Shown here one piece after another: positions 22,527-34,858 of a DNA stretch of 64,000 nucleotides. A program made the position numbers and the translations under genes. Origin of the DNA: Angiostrongylus vasorum (lineage: Eukaryota; Nematoda; Chromadorea; Rhabditida; Metastrongylidae); assembly GCA_018806985.1 (NCBI GenBank), contig JADANN010000354.1:1060501-1124500 (forward strand), read 5' to 3'. How positions within the stretch are numbered: position 1 is the first letter of the stretch; every line of letters begins with the position of its first letter. The notes under the pieces are model-generated. The model ran no database searches. It saw only the letters and a program-made list of their open reading frames with translations, and had not been told where the DNA came from.

Positions 22527-24452
22527 ATAGTTCTTGACGATATCGTTTTCATGAAAAGCCAATTTTTTTTCACTGAAAACCTTTTATGCTGGCGAACAAT
22601 TCGGACGTCAAGCACTTTGAAGATGAGGAAAAAATGATGTTCGGATAATGGAACACCTAGATGTGGCAAGCAATAGTAAAGTGTTTTATGACCAGGGAAG
22701 TAAAGAGTTAGAAAATCATTGAAGTTAGGATATATGGGATATTTTTTCGTTGGAGCTGTCCAACTTTTGTGGCCAATTAAGGTAGTACCTTCTGGGCCGC
22801 CATAAACTACTGCACTACACCCGCATCTACAATCTAATCTAAACTACATCTACAAGGCAAAACGAAAAGATTCAGAAAGGGTGTTTTATTATTCCATATA
22901 GTACCCATTTAGTTAGAATTATAACAAAAAGAAGAAGTGCGAGTGACCTGGTTTCATGGGTAATTTCACAGTGCACTACATAGGGATGGGAGACTTGGTG
23001 GGACGCTGGTCTGATGTAGAACCAAGGCTGTGCTCGTTATGGGCAGCATCAGTACCACTGAGCCGCCAGTCTGGCTCTGTAAAATCTCCGAAATGTATAT
23101 TGGTGATGTTGATGTTCCTGAAATCGATCACAATACCGTCATCGCTGTTACAAGTCATTGAGAGGTCGGGCTCTTTTTGGGTGCCACTCATACGCTGTTT
23201 CTTCCAATCGTTTTGAGAGGAATGCTTGTGCATTTAGTGACGAACAAAAGTGGAAGAGAACTCATAAAAGCTACAAACTATGGAAAGCATTCGAGGCATC
23301 AGTGAAGACGACGACGGTAATTTCACTTTTTTTTAGTCTAACTGCAATAACAAATTCGTTTTCAACGTGAGGACTCATTCAAAACAACATTGCCAGTGTT
23401 CCCGTAATGTCACACGCGTAGATTACTGAGCACTTTCGACCAAGTAGATCCCATTCACTACGTATGGTATGCACAGCGATCTTCATTTGATTGTTCTACG
23501 CCAGTTGCAGAAGTGCTTCTTGCATTATCTCGATTTGCGACATTCTTTGTGTTTATCTCAACAGGATTGATGAAGTCGAAGTGGTTCATACCACGCATTT
23601 CGTGTGCCAAGCAGGAAAACGTTGTTGTGAATTTCCTCTAATGAAAATTTAACTTCGAGGAGCGCTTCGGTGGTTTTTTCACTCTAAATCATTTTCTGAG
23701 CACTCATCTTTATAGTAAAATTAACCGCTCGTAGCTGAATGTGACATCAAAATTCAGAGCTCCTTCCTCTGATGTCAGGTGTTGGATTCGCAAAAAGCAG
23801 TTAATCAAATGTGCTGCAGACCACATTTCTTTAATAATTTTTTATAATTTCTGTGTTCCAGTAATCAAACTAAACCGCAAGTCATTGGAAATTTAAAAAC
23901 AGTGATAAAAAATGCGTATGGCAGAATTGCACTCTAGTAATCTACTGAATATCTGGCATGGTTGTCGCAAATAGACGTAATCGGAATGGTGAACGGGTCC
24001 CTCTCAGTCTTTCAGATTGACTTTCATCTTTCAGATTCACATATTCATATATATGCTTGTGTTCGTAGTAATACTTGTGTTGACACGGGATTGGTTGCTT
24101 CGCTCAGATTCGATAAAAAATCTTGCAATTAAGAGAGAAGAAAGTGCACTGAAACCCATTCGATGGCGCCTCTAGCAAATAAAATCGTCATCTATTTCTG
24201 GTTAACAAACAAGCGATGTAATACGGTCTCCAGCAAATAAAATACTTATATATCCCGAAGTGACACGGTAAAATACCAATGAGTGTGTTTAGCTTATATA
24301 AAGGAGTCCTCAGACGTTCTTTTCCTGGGTGGTCTTTCAATGAAACCACTGAAAAGCGAACATCTCCTATATGAAATCTGATGTTCTTCGTTTTCGTCAA
24401 ATTAGTGGACACCATTAGGAGTGTCCGGAATACATCATAGAGATTTTTCAAT
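22527..24452 (+). repeat. Long inverted repeat, left arm
   Basis: 1926 bp whose reverse complement is 32009-33933, with very few substitutions and one-base indels (about 98-99% by eye). The outer end begins ATAGTTCTTGACGATATC; the inner end is TCATAGAGATTTTTCAAT. No transposase, integrase or polymerase is recognisable inside. Both outer ends can be written as TA (or AT) abutting GTTCTTGACG, but in an inverted repeat that dinucleotide could simply belong to the arm. It could be the long terminal repeat of a DNA element or a local inverted duplication. Confidence 0.9.
22976..23233 (-). CDS. Arm-encoded short open frame, unrecognised
   Basis: 85 codons on the minus strand. The C-terminal part (TCNSDDGIVIDFRNINITN, then IHFGDFTEPDWRLSG and HNEHSLGSTSDQRPTKSPIP) is also open in the other arm at 33254-33484 with one residue changed (D to N). 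A one-base indel makes the N-terminal portions differ, so the longer frame is not conserved. No known domain, signal peptide or membrane segment. It may be part of an exon or an accidental frame. Confidence 0.2.
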   Translation of the reverse strand: MHKHSSQNDWKKQRMSGTQKEPDLSMTCNSDDGIVIDFRNINITNIHFGDFTEPDWRLSGTDAAHNEHSLGSTSDQRPTKSPIPM

Positions 24453-27400
24453 AATAGAGTTTATTAAGGGAAGCCTAACGTGGCGAGATTAGTCGCCATT
24501 TTCGTTCTCACACCAATACGGCGCCGTCATAACCCCGTCTGTGCCAGGATAGATTTGTCACCCATAGAAGAATCTTTGAAGTGATCATTTGGCTACTTCA
24601 TTACCTCAACTTAACTCGTATCCATTTTCTCAGCGTTTGCATGAATGAGTTTGAAGAAACACGTTTGAATCATTTTGTTGTAACGACGATGAAAATTCCT
24701 TATTTTAATTTTTATCATTTAGGAAGATGCTTAATGTAAAATAAGAAAAACGTATAATCCTAAAATTGGACAAACTATGACCAGTCGTTTAGCGTGAAAC
24801 CGTTGGAGTTCGTCATGACTCTTGGACAAGATGCAGATAGGGATGAGATTGGTTTAAAAAAAACTCCTGCGAGCAATGAAGCGCATTCTCATCTAAAAAA
24901 TATGATGGATTTAAGTTTATTACTTAATCTTTTCATAAGTGAAAGATTTCGTGTTTTTTATCTTTTGTGATAAAGGCGTTACGAACAGAAGGAAACGAGC
25001 ACCCCACTATAAACCTTGGTGAGATCTCATTCCATTTTTAATATCTTTAACTTCGAAAAGATTCCAAACAAATACTACACTTCACCTCTTAAGATTTTAT
25101 CCCGACAATGTTAGAAACTTAAAAAACGGGACTCGAATCGTTTCAGTGGTCGCATTTTTCACCCATTTCACAACATCTGTTTGAGAATTGAAAAGGAGAA
25201 AACCTTTAAGAAAGTTCACCTCAGAAATCTCCTTAAGAAAAAAACATTCTCTTCCGTTAAAGGGTGATAGTATGAGACTGCTTTGAAGTTAATGAGCTCA
25301 TAAGAGATTCAATAGAACACATTTTCAATGGCTTTTGTGACGTTTTCACGGAACTCACCGAAGCATGAATGAATTGGCGAGAAATTATCTCCGTTTTCAT
25401 TCGAGAGATTTGCTTTTCTTTTCTGGCGGTGGAGGTGAGACGAACATGTACTCTGAGCTTCATTCTAAAGAAGTTATTAATTTCCATAACATGTTTGTTT
25501 GTTATGGATAACATAGATCGATATCCGTAATCTCATATTTGACTGCTGTGTGACTTCTAGACTTTATGTCTATTCATTCCTTTTTGCATCGGTGGCTTTT
25601 TTAAACAACAAATATTCGGTTTCTTCGCGATGAAATATGATGGGTGAAGATTTTTTTAGAAGAATGAGTGAATCGACCCTGAAAGACGTGTGCTTGTTTT
25701 GGCTTTACCAGTTCATTTTCATACCTATGTTATCTTTCGTGGAACTTTCGATTGCTGTATGCGCATAACCAATTGACGATGAAAACAAATTTTGTACAGA
25801 GGGCGAATGCGATGACGCATAATTTCATTTCGTTTCCGGTTCCTCAAGAAAAAGACGATGATGCTTCGATAAACGGGAAATTTGGGGGGACAGGGAAAAC
25901 AAACGGAGCCTGTAGAAGAGGCTTGCTGCAGAATTTAACTTTTATAGTCCGATTCCGGTCGCAACATTTGTGTTCGGTGGGCTATCGATCGATTGCAAGA
26001 ACTTAGAAAAACGGTTCCGCTCTCAAATAAGGCATCAAGAAAGGAACAAACCTCTTAGAGCTCACAATGGTGGCTCGCGACGCTGCCATTGATTGCATGA
26101 GACGCACAGCGTTCGTTGTTTGTCAACAATACGTATAATGGGGTCTTCCAGAAATGTATACTGCAGAAGGTTTACTCAATATAGTTCGGTGCAGAGTGGT
26201 CTTGGATCTGAATAAATTACTGTTCTTCCATGAGAAAGCGTATACTTGCACATTATTCTTCTTCGTCTCTGTAATCTAGAAATAAGCATTTCACTGTCAA
26301 GCGGTGCATACATTCTGTTGCAGATTTCTACATGCTCCCTTTTACTCTCCATTTTTTCTCCATCTCTTTTTGAGTGCTGGCAATCTTTAGTATCATTTGC
26401 TCTACATTGAGCAAATGCATACACGATTCAATCATGTTAATAAATTTTTTCAATCCGCTGTGCTATATTTGTGGATCACCTTAGGAATTAGATCAACTCA
26501 TAACTTTCTACTCTACTAATCTCAATGTGTTTTTTTAACCCACGGATTCCCTTTGTTTGATGGAACTCGAGCCAGATGATGGCGGGTCTATGAAATAAGT
26601 TACATCTGGACCTAAAGCAGTCATTTGCCACCTTAAGATGCTGGTGGATTCAGGGCATAAATGTTCTTCTTCTGCTTTCTTGTAGGCCACGATGTGGTTT
26701 TGTGAATACTAATGCCTCGTGCGTGGACGTATGTATGGTGTTTGTGTACACAGCTCGTTGTATCCACATTGAGAACGAACCTAGTAAGCTATCGATGAAT
26801 GTTTCCTGGTACGTAGCAAGTACTGAAAGCTATAACTGGTCGGAAACACGTTGAAAAGAAAAATTACGAGCCTGGTGTGACAACGATGTCTCTCATGTAC
26901 TTCGAGATCGCGGAACACTTTATGTAAATCCGTTGGAGCCTTTACTTACGGTCCGAGAGCCAAATCAAAAATAGGGATTTGAATCAAAGACGAGAAGTAC
27001 TACTTTCGAGGAGGATTCGTCCATGCCTTCTTCCACAAATTCGTGCTCTTTAGAATTACTTGTAGTCCCCACTACAGAACCTTGTCGAACATATGGGACG
27101 AGATTTGTCTGTTTCCCAGCTTAATGGGAATGATTACTATCTTTGAAGCCGTAACATCGATTCAGGGTGCGTAGAATCCCCAACTTTATTTAGATTCCGA
27201 TTTCTGATTGTCTACGTCTTCTATCACTGTATCGAATACCGTGATCCATTTCCGAAACAGGAATGAGACACTTGTTTTTTTTTACGTTGAACGATTATTT
27301 TCAATGTTTGTTTTCACTGTATGAACAATTTTATTGAACAGAATCGGAATAGGTCCATTACACGATGTCCAGTGCTGTCGTCTTGAATTGAAAGTAGCTT

Positions 27401-28867
27401 AAAAATTAAAAATTAGTTAGGAATTTGGAAACTAGTTTAATGCGTTTTTTCCCGTTTCAACAGCCCTTTATCACTGGACGCTTCAGCAATTATAGTAATC
27501 ATTTCCATTCGGTTCATTCGTTCGGTATTTCCACATAAACAGGGAGCACCAGGGTGTCTGAGTTCTGGCAATGCTGTAAGCCACCATTCTCAAGCCACTT
27601 GAAGGAATGTAATTGAACTGAAATTGCTCGACACTCTACCATCACTCTTCAGAGCATGAAGTATATATTGCAGGATTCGATAGAGTTGGTGTTCGTCGAC
27701 ATATACTTGGCCTCGTGCTTCTGGTGACTGTTCCCGAAAAGCTGTGAATCAACGCCCGTTATGGCGGTCTTGGTCATATGCGCATTGTCATCAAAGTCCA
27801 ACGAAAATTAGGTGGACATATCTTATAAAGCTAAAGGTTAATGTGTTCGACGTGGATCAGTTCTTCGGAGATGCGCTATGCATTCTACCTCATCAACACC
27901 CTGAGGCTGATATTAGCGGATTTCCTCTCACATGAGTGTCAACGTAATGACCAGTGTGCGATATCCACTTTTTTCCTGTACCTTCCATTCTTTATCCAGA
28001 TCATTGTGTTGGGGATTAGATCTGGAAACCTATTCGTCGTTGACGAATGACTAATGTTGGTGAAATGAGCAGCCACCATAGAGACTGTTGCAGCTTAGGC
28101 TCTAACGTGGACGTCTCTGTTAGGCTTCGGTACTGCTCCTATTTGCCCACAAATAAATTGATGTTTTCATCCTTAAACAGGTGTATCACAGCTCATGGTT
28201 CGCCTTTGAAAACAATATAGCGCTATTGTTTCTCTATGGAACAAATTTTCTAGTTCTATGAAGCCCACTGAACGCGATGTTTCCGCCGCACTCTGAGAGG
28301 ACCGAGGCCATCGAAAAGGCACGACTCCGTCCAGCAAGATATTATCGCTTCAACAATTCAGAGTAATGTTCGATGCTATTGCATTTGCTTTTAAGACCTT
28401 AAGATGCTGCAGTTGTTTTTTTAATTTTTTTGAGATCTTGAATTTCGAACAAAATCTAAAATGGAAAGCACATTTTGGGGAAAATTATGTGCGCCACTGG
28501 AGCTATGAGGTAAATCTCATTACACAACTCTGGCGAGTTCCCACCTCGCTGTTTTCTTTCGTTTTCGAAAAATCATCAGCGCTTGACGAAAAGACTATTT
28601 TATCCACTTTGTGTCAAACAGGTAGATGTGAATTCTCACGAGAAATAATTGCTTGCTATCTCACTTCCAGTCATCACGAAAGTTCATTGTTTATTCTGGA
28701 ATAGGTGTATACGAAAAGTGTCAACATGTAGTTTATATATGCTGCGAAACGGACTACTAGCTACTTACAGCAACGTTAGTTGTATGAATGACGAGTTATT
28801 ACGGTCTCTGGTAGGTGATGATGGTGGCGACTGCTACGGGAATGGATCTCCCACTAAGAACAATAGA
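24453..28867. other. Spacer between arms, left part
   Basis: About 4.4 kb of unassigned sequence. I looked for a transposase, integrase, helicase or polymerase that would make the arms termini of a mobile element and recognise none. One stretch (28434-28509, plus) is open and ends at a GAG-GTAAAT donor, but is otherwise unsupported. Confidence 0.45.
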
Positions 28868-29050
28868 TAATCAATGGACAATCAGTATCAGCAGCAGTTC
28901 AGTATAAAATAACACTGCCGAGAGGGCTACTTCATTTGAAGCCGATGGACCCAACTCGATCCGATCAAGAAGATCCAAATGGGAAGAAGGAACAACTTTG
29001 ACATTCGACTCAGATCAATGCAGCTCTGATAAGGCAGAGGTGGCCGCATG
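28868..29050 (+). repeat. Repeat E copy 2
   Basis: Direct-orientation partner of 20411-20615, sharing AAAATAACACTGCCGAG (28909-28925), GGCTACTTCATTTGA and AGATCAATGCAG. It lies in the spacer of the long inverted repeat while copy 1 lies outside it. Confidence 0.6.
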
Positions 29051-29689
29051 TTAAACAAGTAAAGGATATTATTAATCTCATGTTAGATTATTATTGAAAA
29101 AAATACATGCTAATCAACGGCCGCATGTTTTTCCGTTACATCTGAATGCCCTAAATTTCTCAAAAGTATAGAGGAGCTAGAAGATGCGTAGAGATCATCG
29201 GCAACTAAAGGTACTGACAATGCGCCTAGAAAAATCGTTTTGTAGAAAAGGGCACAACATTGGTTTGCTAGGATAATAGCGAAACTAGGAACCTTAGTTG
29301 GGCTTCGGTCCTGCAATAACATTTACCGGTGGGTGTTACTCCAGGATCGAAGACGATATGAAGTTTCCAATATTGCTCACGTCTCAGCATCTCGCTGGTT
29401 GTGCTTTACATCGTAACTGGCTGTGAAAGAAGAATGAACAACAAGTAAGTGTTGAAGCACTATGACAAGTGGGAGTGGACATCCACTCACGCCTAGACTG
29501 GTGGAAAATTATGTGTCAAATAGAAGCTTGAGCAACTCGAATTTATCGGTAGATCTCTAAATTTCTCCGCGGCATGAATCAATGTAGTATGCGAAAAATC
29601 TTTTACTGAGCTTTCCACTTTTTGACCAATGTAACATATTATAAAGCGCGTGCCGTTTTCCGACCAAGTTCATACGAGGTGAGAACATG
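29051..29689. other. unassigned sequence
   Basis: No supported feature. A 70-codon minus-strand frame (29110-29322) is unrecognised. Confidence 0.45.
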
Positions 29690-31800
29690 TCAGCATTACA
29701 GAAGGAATTTTATTATCGCGATAACTTGTGTGTCCCATCTGTCGTCGGCCAAATGATTCGAGAGCACGCAAGTAAATCTTGCATTCTTCTTTGTCTTGTG
29801 GAAGAATAGACATGTTGGTTCTGCTCGATATTGGAACTCGCTGAACACCGTATTCTTCTTTTTAGGGTTTTCGTCAAGAACTCTGGTCACTGGGTCGGTA
29901 ATCTTCCTTGAGTGGTTTTGATATCCCAGTCGCTGACGACTCTTATCCAACGGTTCTCGTTCACACGGATTACGTGTCTGGTTCATCTTAACTTCGACAG
30001 CCTGGCGATAATACGGTGTCTTCGATTTTTAAGCATTGGATTGGGTTGGAAGCTTCCCTCCTTGCATGGTAGGGGGTACTATTAGCGTTACCCTTTCAAA
30101 TGCGCCATCTAGAACGCTGAGTGATCCTTCATTCTGCTTAAGTAGAGACTGTTTCGGATGGATATGTGATGGCCGAAAAAATGGTTGAGCCGAAAAGGTG
30201 GACACGGAATGTGGTGTTCTTTGTTCTCTTCACTATATTCGCGATGCTCTTCAAAGCTCCCCCAAGCCCTTCGCATTGCTTTGCTCAACATTCAGGCTAA
30301 ATCTTTCGTCGTTTTGACTTCCCAGCTTAGATACCCACCGCCGAAGCATTTGGTGATATTCGTTCGACTGATCGTGAGCGAGGGATGTCTAACAAATCCG
30401 TTCCGCATTAATATCGTTTTTTGTTTGATTTGGTCAAAAAAACAATCTTTCCACAGACTTTATCAAAGTTTGCAAGCATTCGTTCCGCTTCGCTATTGTT
30501 TGTGTTATAAGGACGATGTCGTCAGAAAAAGTGAAGGTGGTGTAATAGCCGACAGTCGATTTTCACTCCCATATTACCCCATTCCAATGTTCGTATGGCG
30601 TTCTCGAGGGTGGCGGTAAATAATTTTGGCGAGATGCTATCGTCTTGCTTAACCCCTCTTTCAACGTGGATGTTAATATCATTGTGAAAATTTTTGGTTC
30701 TAAAATTTTTACATGGATTACAAATAATGTGTATATACAGAATATGGACTGTCTGGCTGTTCAGGATTTTGATGACTTCTTTTATCTCAACTGATTCGAA
30801 ACATTTCTTTAAATCGGTGAAAGTGAGAAAGACGGTGAGGTCTCTTGTGATCTCACGGTGCTTCAACCAGTTTTGTTCTCGTGTGATTGTGGACCATCGC
30901 ACATCGTTTTCGAAAACCTGCTTGCTCACGTGGCTTTTCTTCACCCAGTTTCCCGTCAACCCTGTTTAGGATTACTCCAGTGAAAAGTTAGTTGACGATT
31001 GAGATTAAACAGATCGGGCGATAGTTACCGATCTCATGGAGGTCTCTCTTCTTGAACAACGAAAGACCAACAAGAGTATGTCTAGCTTTTTAAATTTGAC
31101 GACTTTTTTCACCTTTTCGCAAGAAATGTGTCTTGCACAAAAGAGGCAATGATCCGATCTAGTGAAGAATTTTCGGTTAATGGCGACATCTCTTCGGTAA
31201 AACCATCTGTTGTAGTCTAATTCCTTACGATACTCTCCATTTGAGACTCCCCTTGTCCAGCGTTGAGAGTGGAGCTCCTGGAATTGCGAGTTATCATAAA
31301 TGAACAAACTCAGACAGCCACTAACCCAGCTCGTTCCATTCTTATCCGTTGGTCTCAATGTCACGTCCCTTTTTCTTGGTCCAGCATTAGCGTTAAAATA
31401 TCCGGCGACAGTCTTAAATAATGTATAGCCTTCTCTATAGAACTTCTCCAAGGCCATATAGAAAGATTCGACTTCTTCTTCGTCATAGTTTGATGTCGAA
31501 GCGTAAACGACGATGACTGTCAAAGCCGGTATTGATCCACATCTTTTCAAATGTAGACGTCTGATTCGGGTTGTTAGTTGTTTGAATAAATCGTTTTTTA
31601 TGGCCAAACTCGTGTGCGCCTGTTCTGAGTAAGAGTTCTTCTCCGGCATCGTAGACAGCGTTGGATCGGTGACTGCTGCTCGCTTCAGCCATTGCGATGC
31701 CGTGGCGTCTTATGCTTTTTATTAGCATGATCAAGTCCTCTATCGAAGACTTATTTGCATTGTAGATACAGATCGGCACCTTAGTTTACCTTGATTTAGG
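29690..31800 (-). pseudogene. RTE retrotransposon, endonuclease plus RT, defective
   Basis: The most complete RTE copy, on the minus strand. The APE-type endonuclease starts near 31780 (VPICIYNANKSSIEDL); its middle includes TVIVVYASTSNYDEEEVESF and GYFNANAGPRKRD, and its end LDYNRWFYRRDVAINRKF followed by the conserved SDH triad residues at about 31150. Near 31080 it joins directly to the RT finger block (KKRDLHEIGNYRPICLISIV, then EEKPREQAGF), so the linker and first RT part are deleted. The RT continues at 30959-30522: VFLTFTDLKKCFESVEIKEV, then RGVKQDDSISPKLFTATLEN and HHLHFF. A one-base insertion breaks the frame at the catalytic (F/Y)xDD site. C-terminal remnants (a RWIRVVSDWDIKTTQGR-like block) reach about 29700. 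It is non-functional. No clear tail or target duplication was found. Confidence 0.88.
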
Positions 31801-32008
31801 CAGCTTAGAATGGTTATGAGATTTCAGCCGAATCTTTGTACTTGTCTTACCCCCAGTGCTGCAGTACCTGCGGCTTTTTCTGAAATCCCGGAAATGAGGC
31901 CCATTTATTTTGATGTGTTTAGCTTTTTGATGCCCACGTTTAGCTTGGCGTGTTCTGAACGAGGTCTGGGTATTTTCGCGGGTACCTTGCCAGTATCTCT
32001 CAGAGTAG
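31801..32008. other. Junction between RTE 5' side and right arm
   Basis: About 200 bp of unassigned sequence between the first recognisable endonuclease codons and the inner end of the right arm. It may be RTE 5' leader or original spacer. Confidence 0.4.
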
Positions 32009-33933
32009 ATTGAAAAAATCTCTATGATGTATTCCGGACACTCCTAATGGTGTCCACTAATTTGACGAAAACGAAGAACATCAGATTTCATATAAAAGAT
32101 GTTCGCTTTTCAGTGGTTTCATTGAAAGACCACCCAGGGAAAAGAACGTCTGAGGACTCCTTTATATAAGCTAAACACACTCATTGGTATTTTACCGTGT
32201 CACTTCGGGATATATAAGTATTTTATTTGCTGGAGACCGTATTACATCGCTTGTTTGTTAACCAGAAATAGATGACGATTTTATTTGCTAGAGGCGCCAT
32301 CGAATGGGTTTCAGTGCACTTTCTTCTCTCTTAATTGCAAGATTTTTATCGAATCTGAGCGAAGCAACCAATCCCGTGTCAACACAAGTATTACTACGAA
32401 CACAAGCATATATATGAATATGTGAATCTGAAAGATGAAAGTCAATCTGAAAGACTGAGAGGGACCCGTTCACCATTCCGATTACGTCTATTTGCGACAA
32501 CCATGCCAGATATTCAGTAGATTACTAGAGTGCAATTCTGCCATACGCATTTTTATCACTGTTTTTTAAATTTCCAATGACTTGCGGTTTAGTTTGATTA
32601 CTGGAACACAGAAATTATAAAAATTATTAAAGAAATGTGGTCTGCAGCACATTTGATTAACTGCTTTTGCGAATCCAACACCTGACATCAGAGGAAGGAG
32701 TTCTGAATTTTGATGTCACATTCAGCTACGAGCGGTTAATTTTTACTATAAAGATGAGTGCTCAGAAAATGATTTAGAGTGAAAAACCACCGAAGCGCTC
32801 CTCGAAGTTAAATTTTCATTAGAGGAAATTCACAACAACGTTTTCCTGCTTGGCACACGAAATGCGTGGTATGAACCACTTCGACTTCATCAATCCTGTT
32901 GAGATAAACACAAAGAATGTCGCAAATCGAGATAATGCAAGAAGCACTTCTGCAACTGGCGTAGAACAATCAAATGAAGATCGCTGTGCATACCATACGT
33001 AGTGAATGGGATCTACTTGGTCGAAAGTGCTCAGTAATCTACGCGTGTGACATTACGGGAACACTGGCAATGTTGTTTTGAATGAGTCCTCACGTTGAAA
33101 ACGAATTTGTTATTGCAGTTAGACTAAAAAAAAAGTGAAATTACCGTCGTCGCCTTCACTGATGCCTCGAATGCTTTCCATAGTTTGTAGCTTTTATGAG
33201 TTCTCTTCCACTTTTGTTCGTCACTAAATGCACAAGCATTCCTCTCAAAACGATTGGAAGAAACAGCATATGAGTGGCACCCAAAAGAGCCCGACCTCTC
33301 AATGACTTGTAACAGCGATGACGGTATTGTGATCGATTTCAGGAACATCAACATCACCAATATACATTTCGGAAATTTTACAGAGCCAGACTGGCGGCTC
33401 AGTGGTACTGATGCTGCCCATAACGAGCACAGCCTTGGTTCTACATCAGACCAGCGTCCCACCAAGTCTCCCATCCCTATGTAGTGCACTGTGAAATTAC
33501 CCATGAAACCAGGTCACTCGCACTTCTTCTTTTGTTATAATTCTAACTAAATGGGTACTATATGGAATAATAAAACACCCTTTCTGAATCTTTTCGTTTT
33601 GCCTTGTAGATGTAGTTTAGATTAGATTGTAGATGCGGGTGTAGTGCAGTAGTTTATGGCGGCCCAGAAGGTACTACCTTAATTGGCCACAAAAGTTGGA
33701 CAGCTCCAACGAAAAAATATCCCATATATCCTAACTTCAATGATTTTCTAACTCTTTACTTCCCTGGTCATAAAACACTTTACTATTGCTTGCCACATCT
33801 AGATGTTCCATTATCCGAACATCATTTTTTTCCTCATCTTCAAAGTGCTTGACGTCCGAATTGTTCGCCAGCATAAAAAGGTTTTCAGTGAAAAAAAATT
33901 GGTTTTTCATGAAAAGATATCGTCAAGAACTAT
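32009..33933 (-). repeat. Long inverted repeat, right arm
   Basis: 1925 bp, the reverse complement of 22527-24452. Its outer end (GATATCGTCAAGAACTAT) abuts SINE-A core sequence starting CCTCCATTCC at 33934. Arm differences seen include a one-base loss in a T-run near 33284 and scattered substitutions. Inverted arms 7.56 kb apart could form a long hairpin if transcribed through. Confidence 0.9.
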
Positions 33934-34128
33934 CCTCCATTCCTCTTGGAGTCGACAAATGGTAACAGACCTCTCTGGGAAGACAGCAGCGCTGATTGGA
34001 TGAGTTAGTAGGACGTCGCGAGTCATTGTATAGGCCAGATATGTATTGATTCACCTCTAACGATGCTTGATAAAGTCGGATCCATGGGGGCATCCCTCAA
34101 AGAATGATTAACGCTGAGAGAATTTTTT
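33934..34128 (+). repeat. SINE-A copy truncated at the arm boundary
   Basis: It begins within the SINE-A body (CCTCCATTCCTCTTGGAGTC, core-like CAAATGGTAACAGACCTC) with no tRNA-like head. It continues through GGCCAGATATGTATTGATTC and TGATAAAGTCGGATCCATGG to GATTAACGCTGAGAG. The missing head is not found at the left edge of the left arm. Confidence 0.75.
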
Positions 34129-34858
34129 TGAAGCTTTTTCGTTGAGTTGTCAAACACAATGTTCAGAGTAGAGGATTTATCAACCCACCAGCTTCACTTA
34201 GAATGAAAAAAGGGGTCCAATCGGAATTTCATCTGACAGTGGCCGTGTCAGAATTTGCCGTCATCTCGGAAAAGAGTGTGCAGAAATCTCCCCAAAGCGT
34301 TATTGTCAATGCTTCCTGTTTATCAATGAACGATTTTCCTCGTAACTTCAACCCTTGACGAGCGATGTGAACACTGTGGTGTCCATTTTCAGTTCATTGC
34401 GTTCTGGGACTTCTTGCAGCACTGCGTATATTGTGCATTCGATAGGTAATCGGAAGCAGATCACAGTAGTAGGGATGAAAGCACAGAAGAAATTATCTGC
34501 GTTCAATGATTAACGAAAAGCACTTGTTTTCGGAAACGTTTATTGACCAGTAATTTGACTAAAATTCAACGATCATTTGACGTTGTTATTGTGTGGAACG
34601 TTCGGATATAGGGATACCAAAAATAGACCCGACATGAGCTGCTAAACCCTTCCAAATGCTGACAGCAATGTGTTTATACAATGGGTCATAGTACTACGTA
34701 GTAAACAGTAACCAAATAGCATTCATGCCCACAAAACGGAATATCAAAATCTCTCATTGTCACACTGACTGGAAAGCTTTAAAGGCTGATAATTAAGCGT
34801 CGCCGTGAATAGAATAAAGAAAGAGCTATGTTAAACCATTAAAATACAAAATAAAAAA
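34129..34858. other. unassigned sequence
   Basis: No supported feature. Confidence 0.5.

Noticed and set aside
24453..32008. Transposase or viral polymerase in the inverted-repeat spacer
   Set aside because: No DDE, integrase, helicase or polymerase motifs could be recognised; the only identifiable element is the RTE at 29690-31800.
33124..33504. 126-codon minus-strand frame in the right arm
   Set aside because: In the left arm the same strand is cut to 86 codons by a one-base indel, so the frame is not maintained; no known domain.
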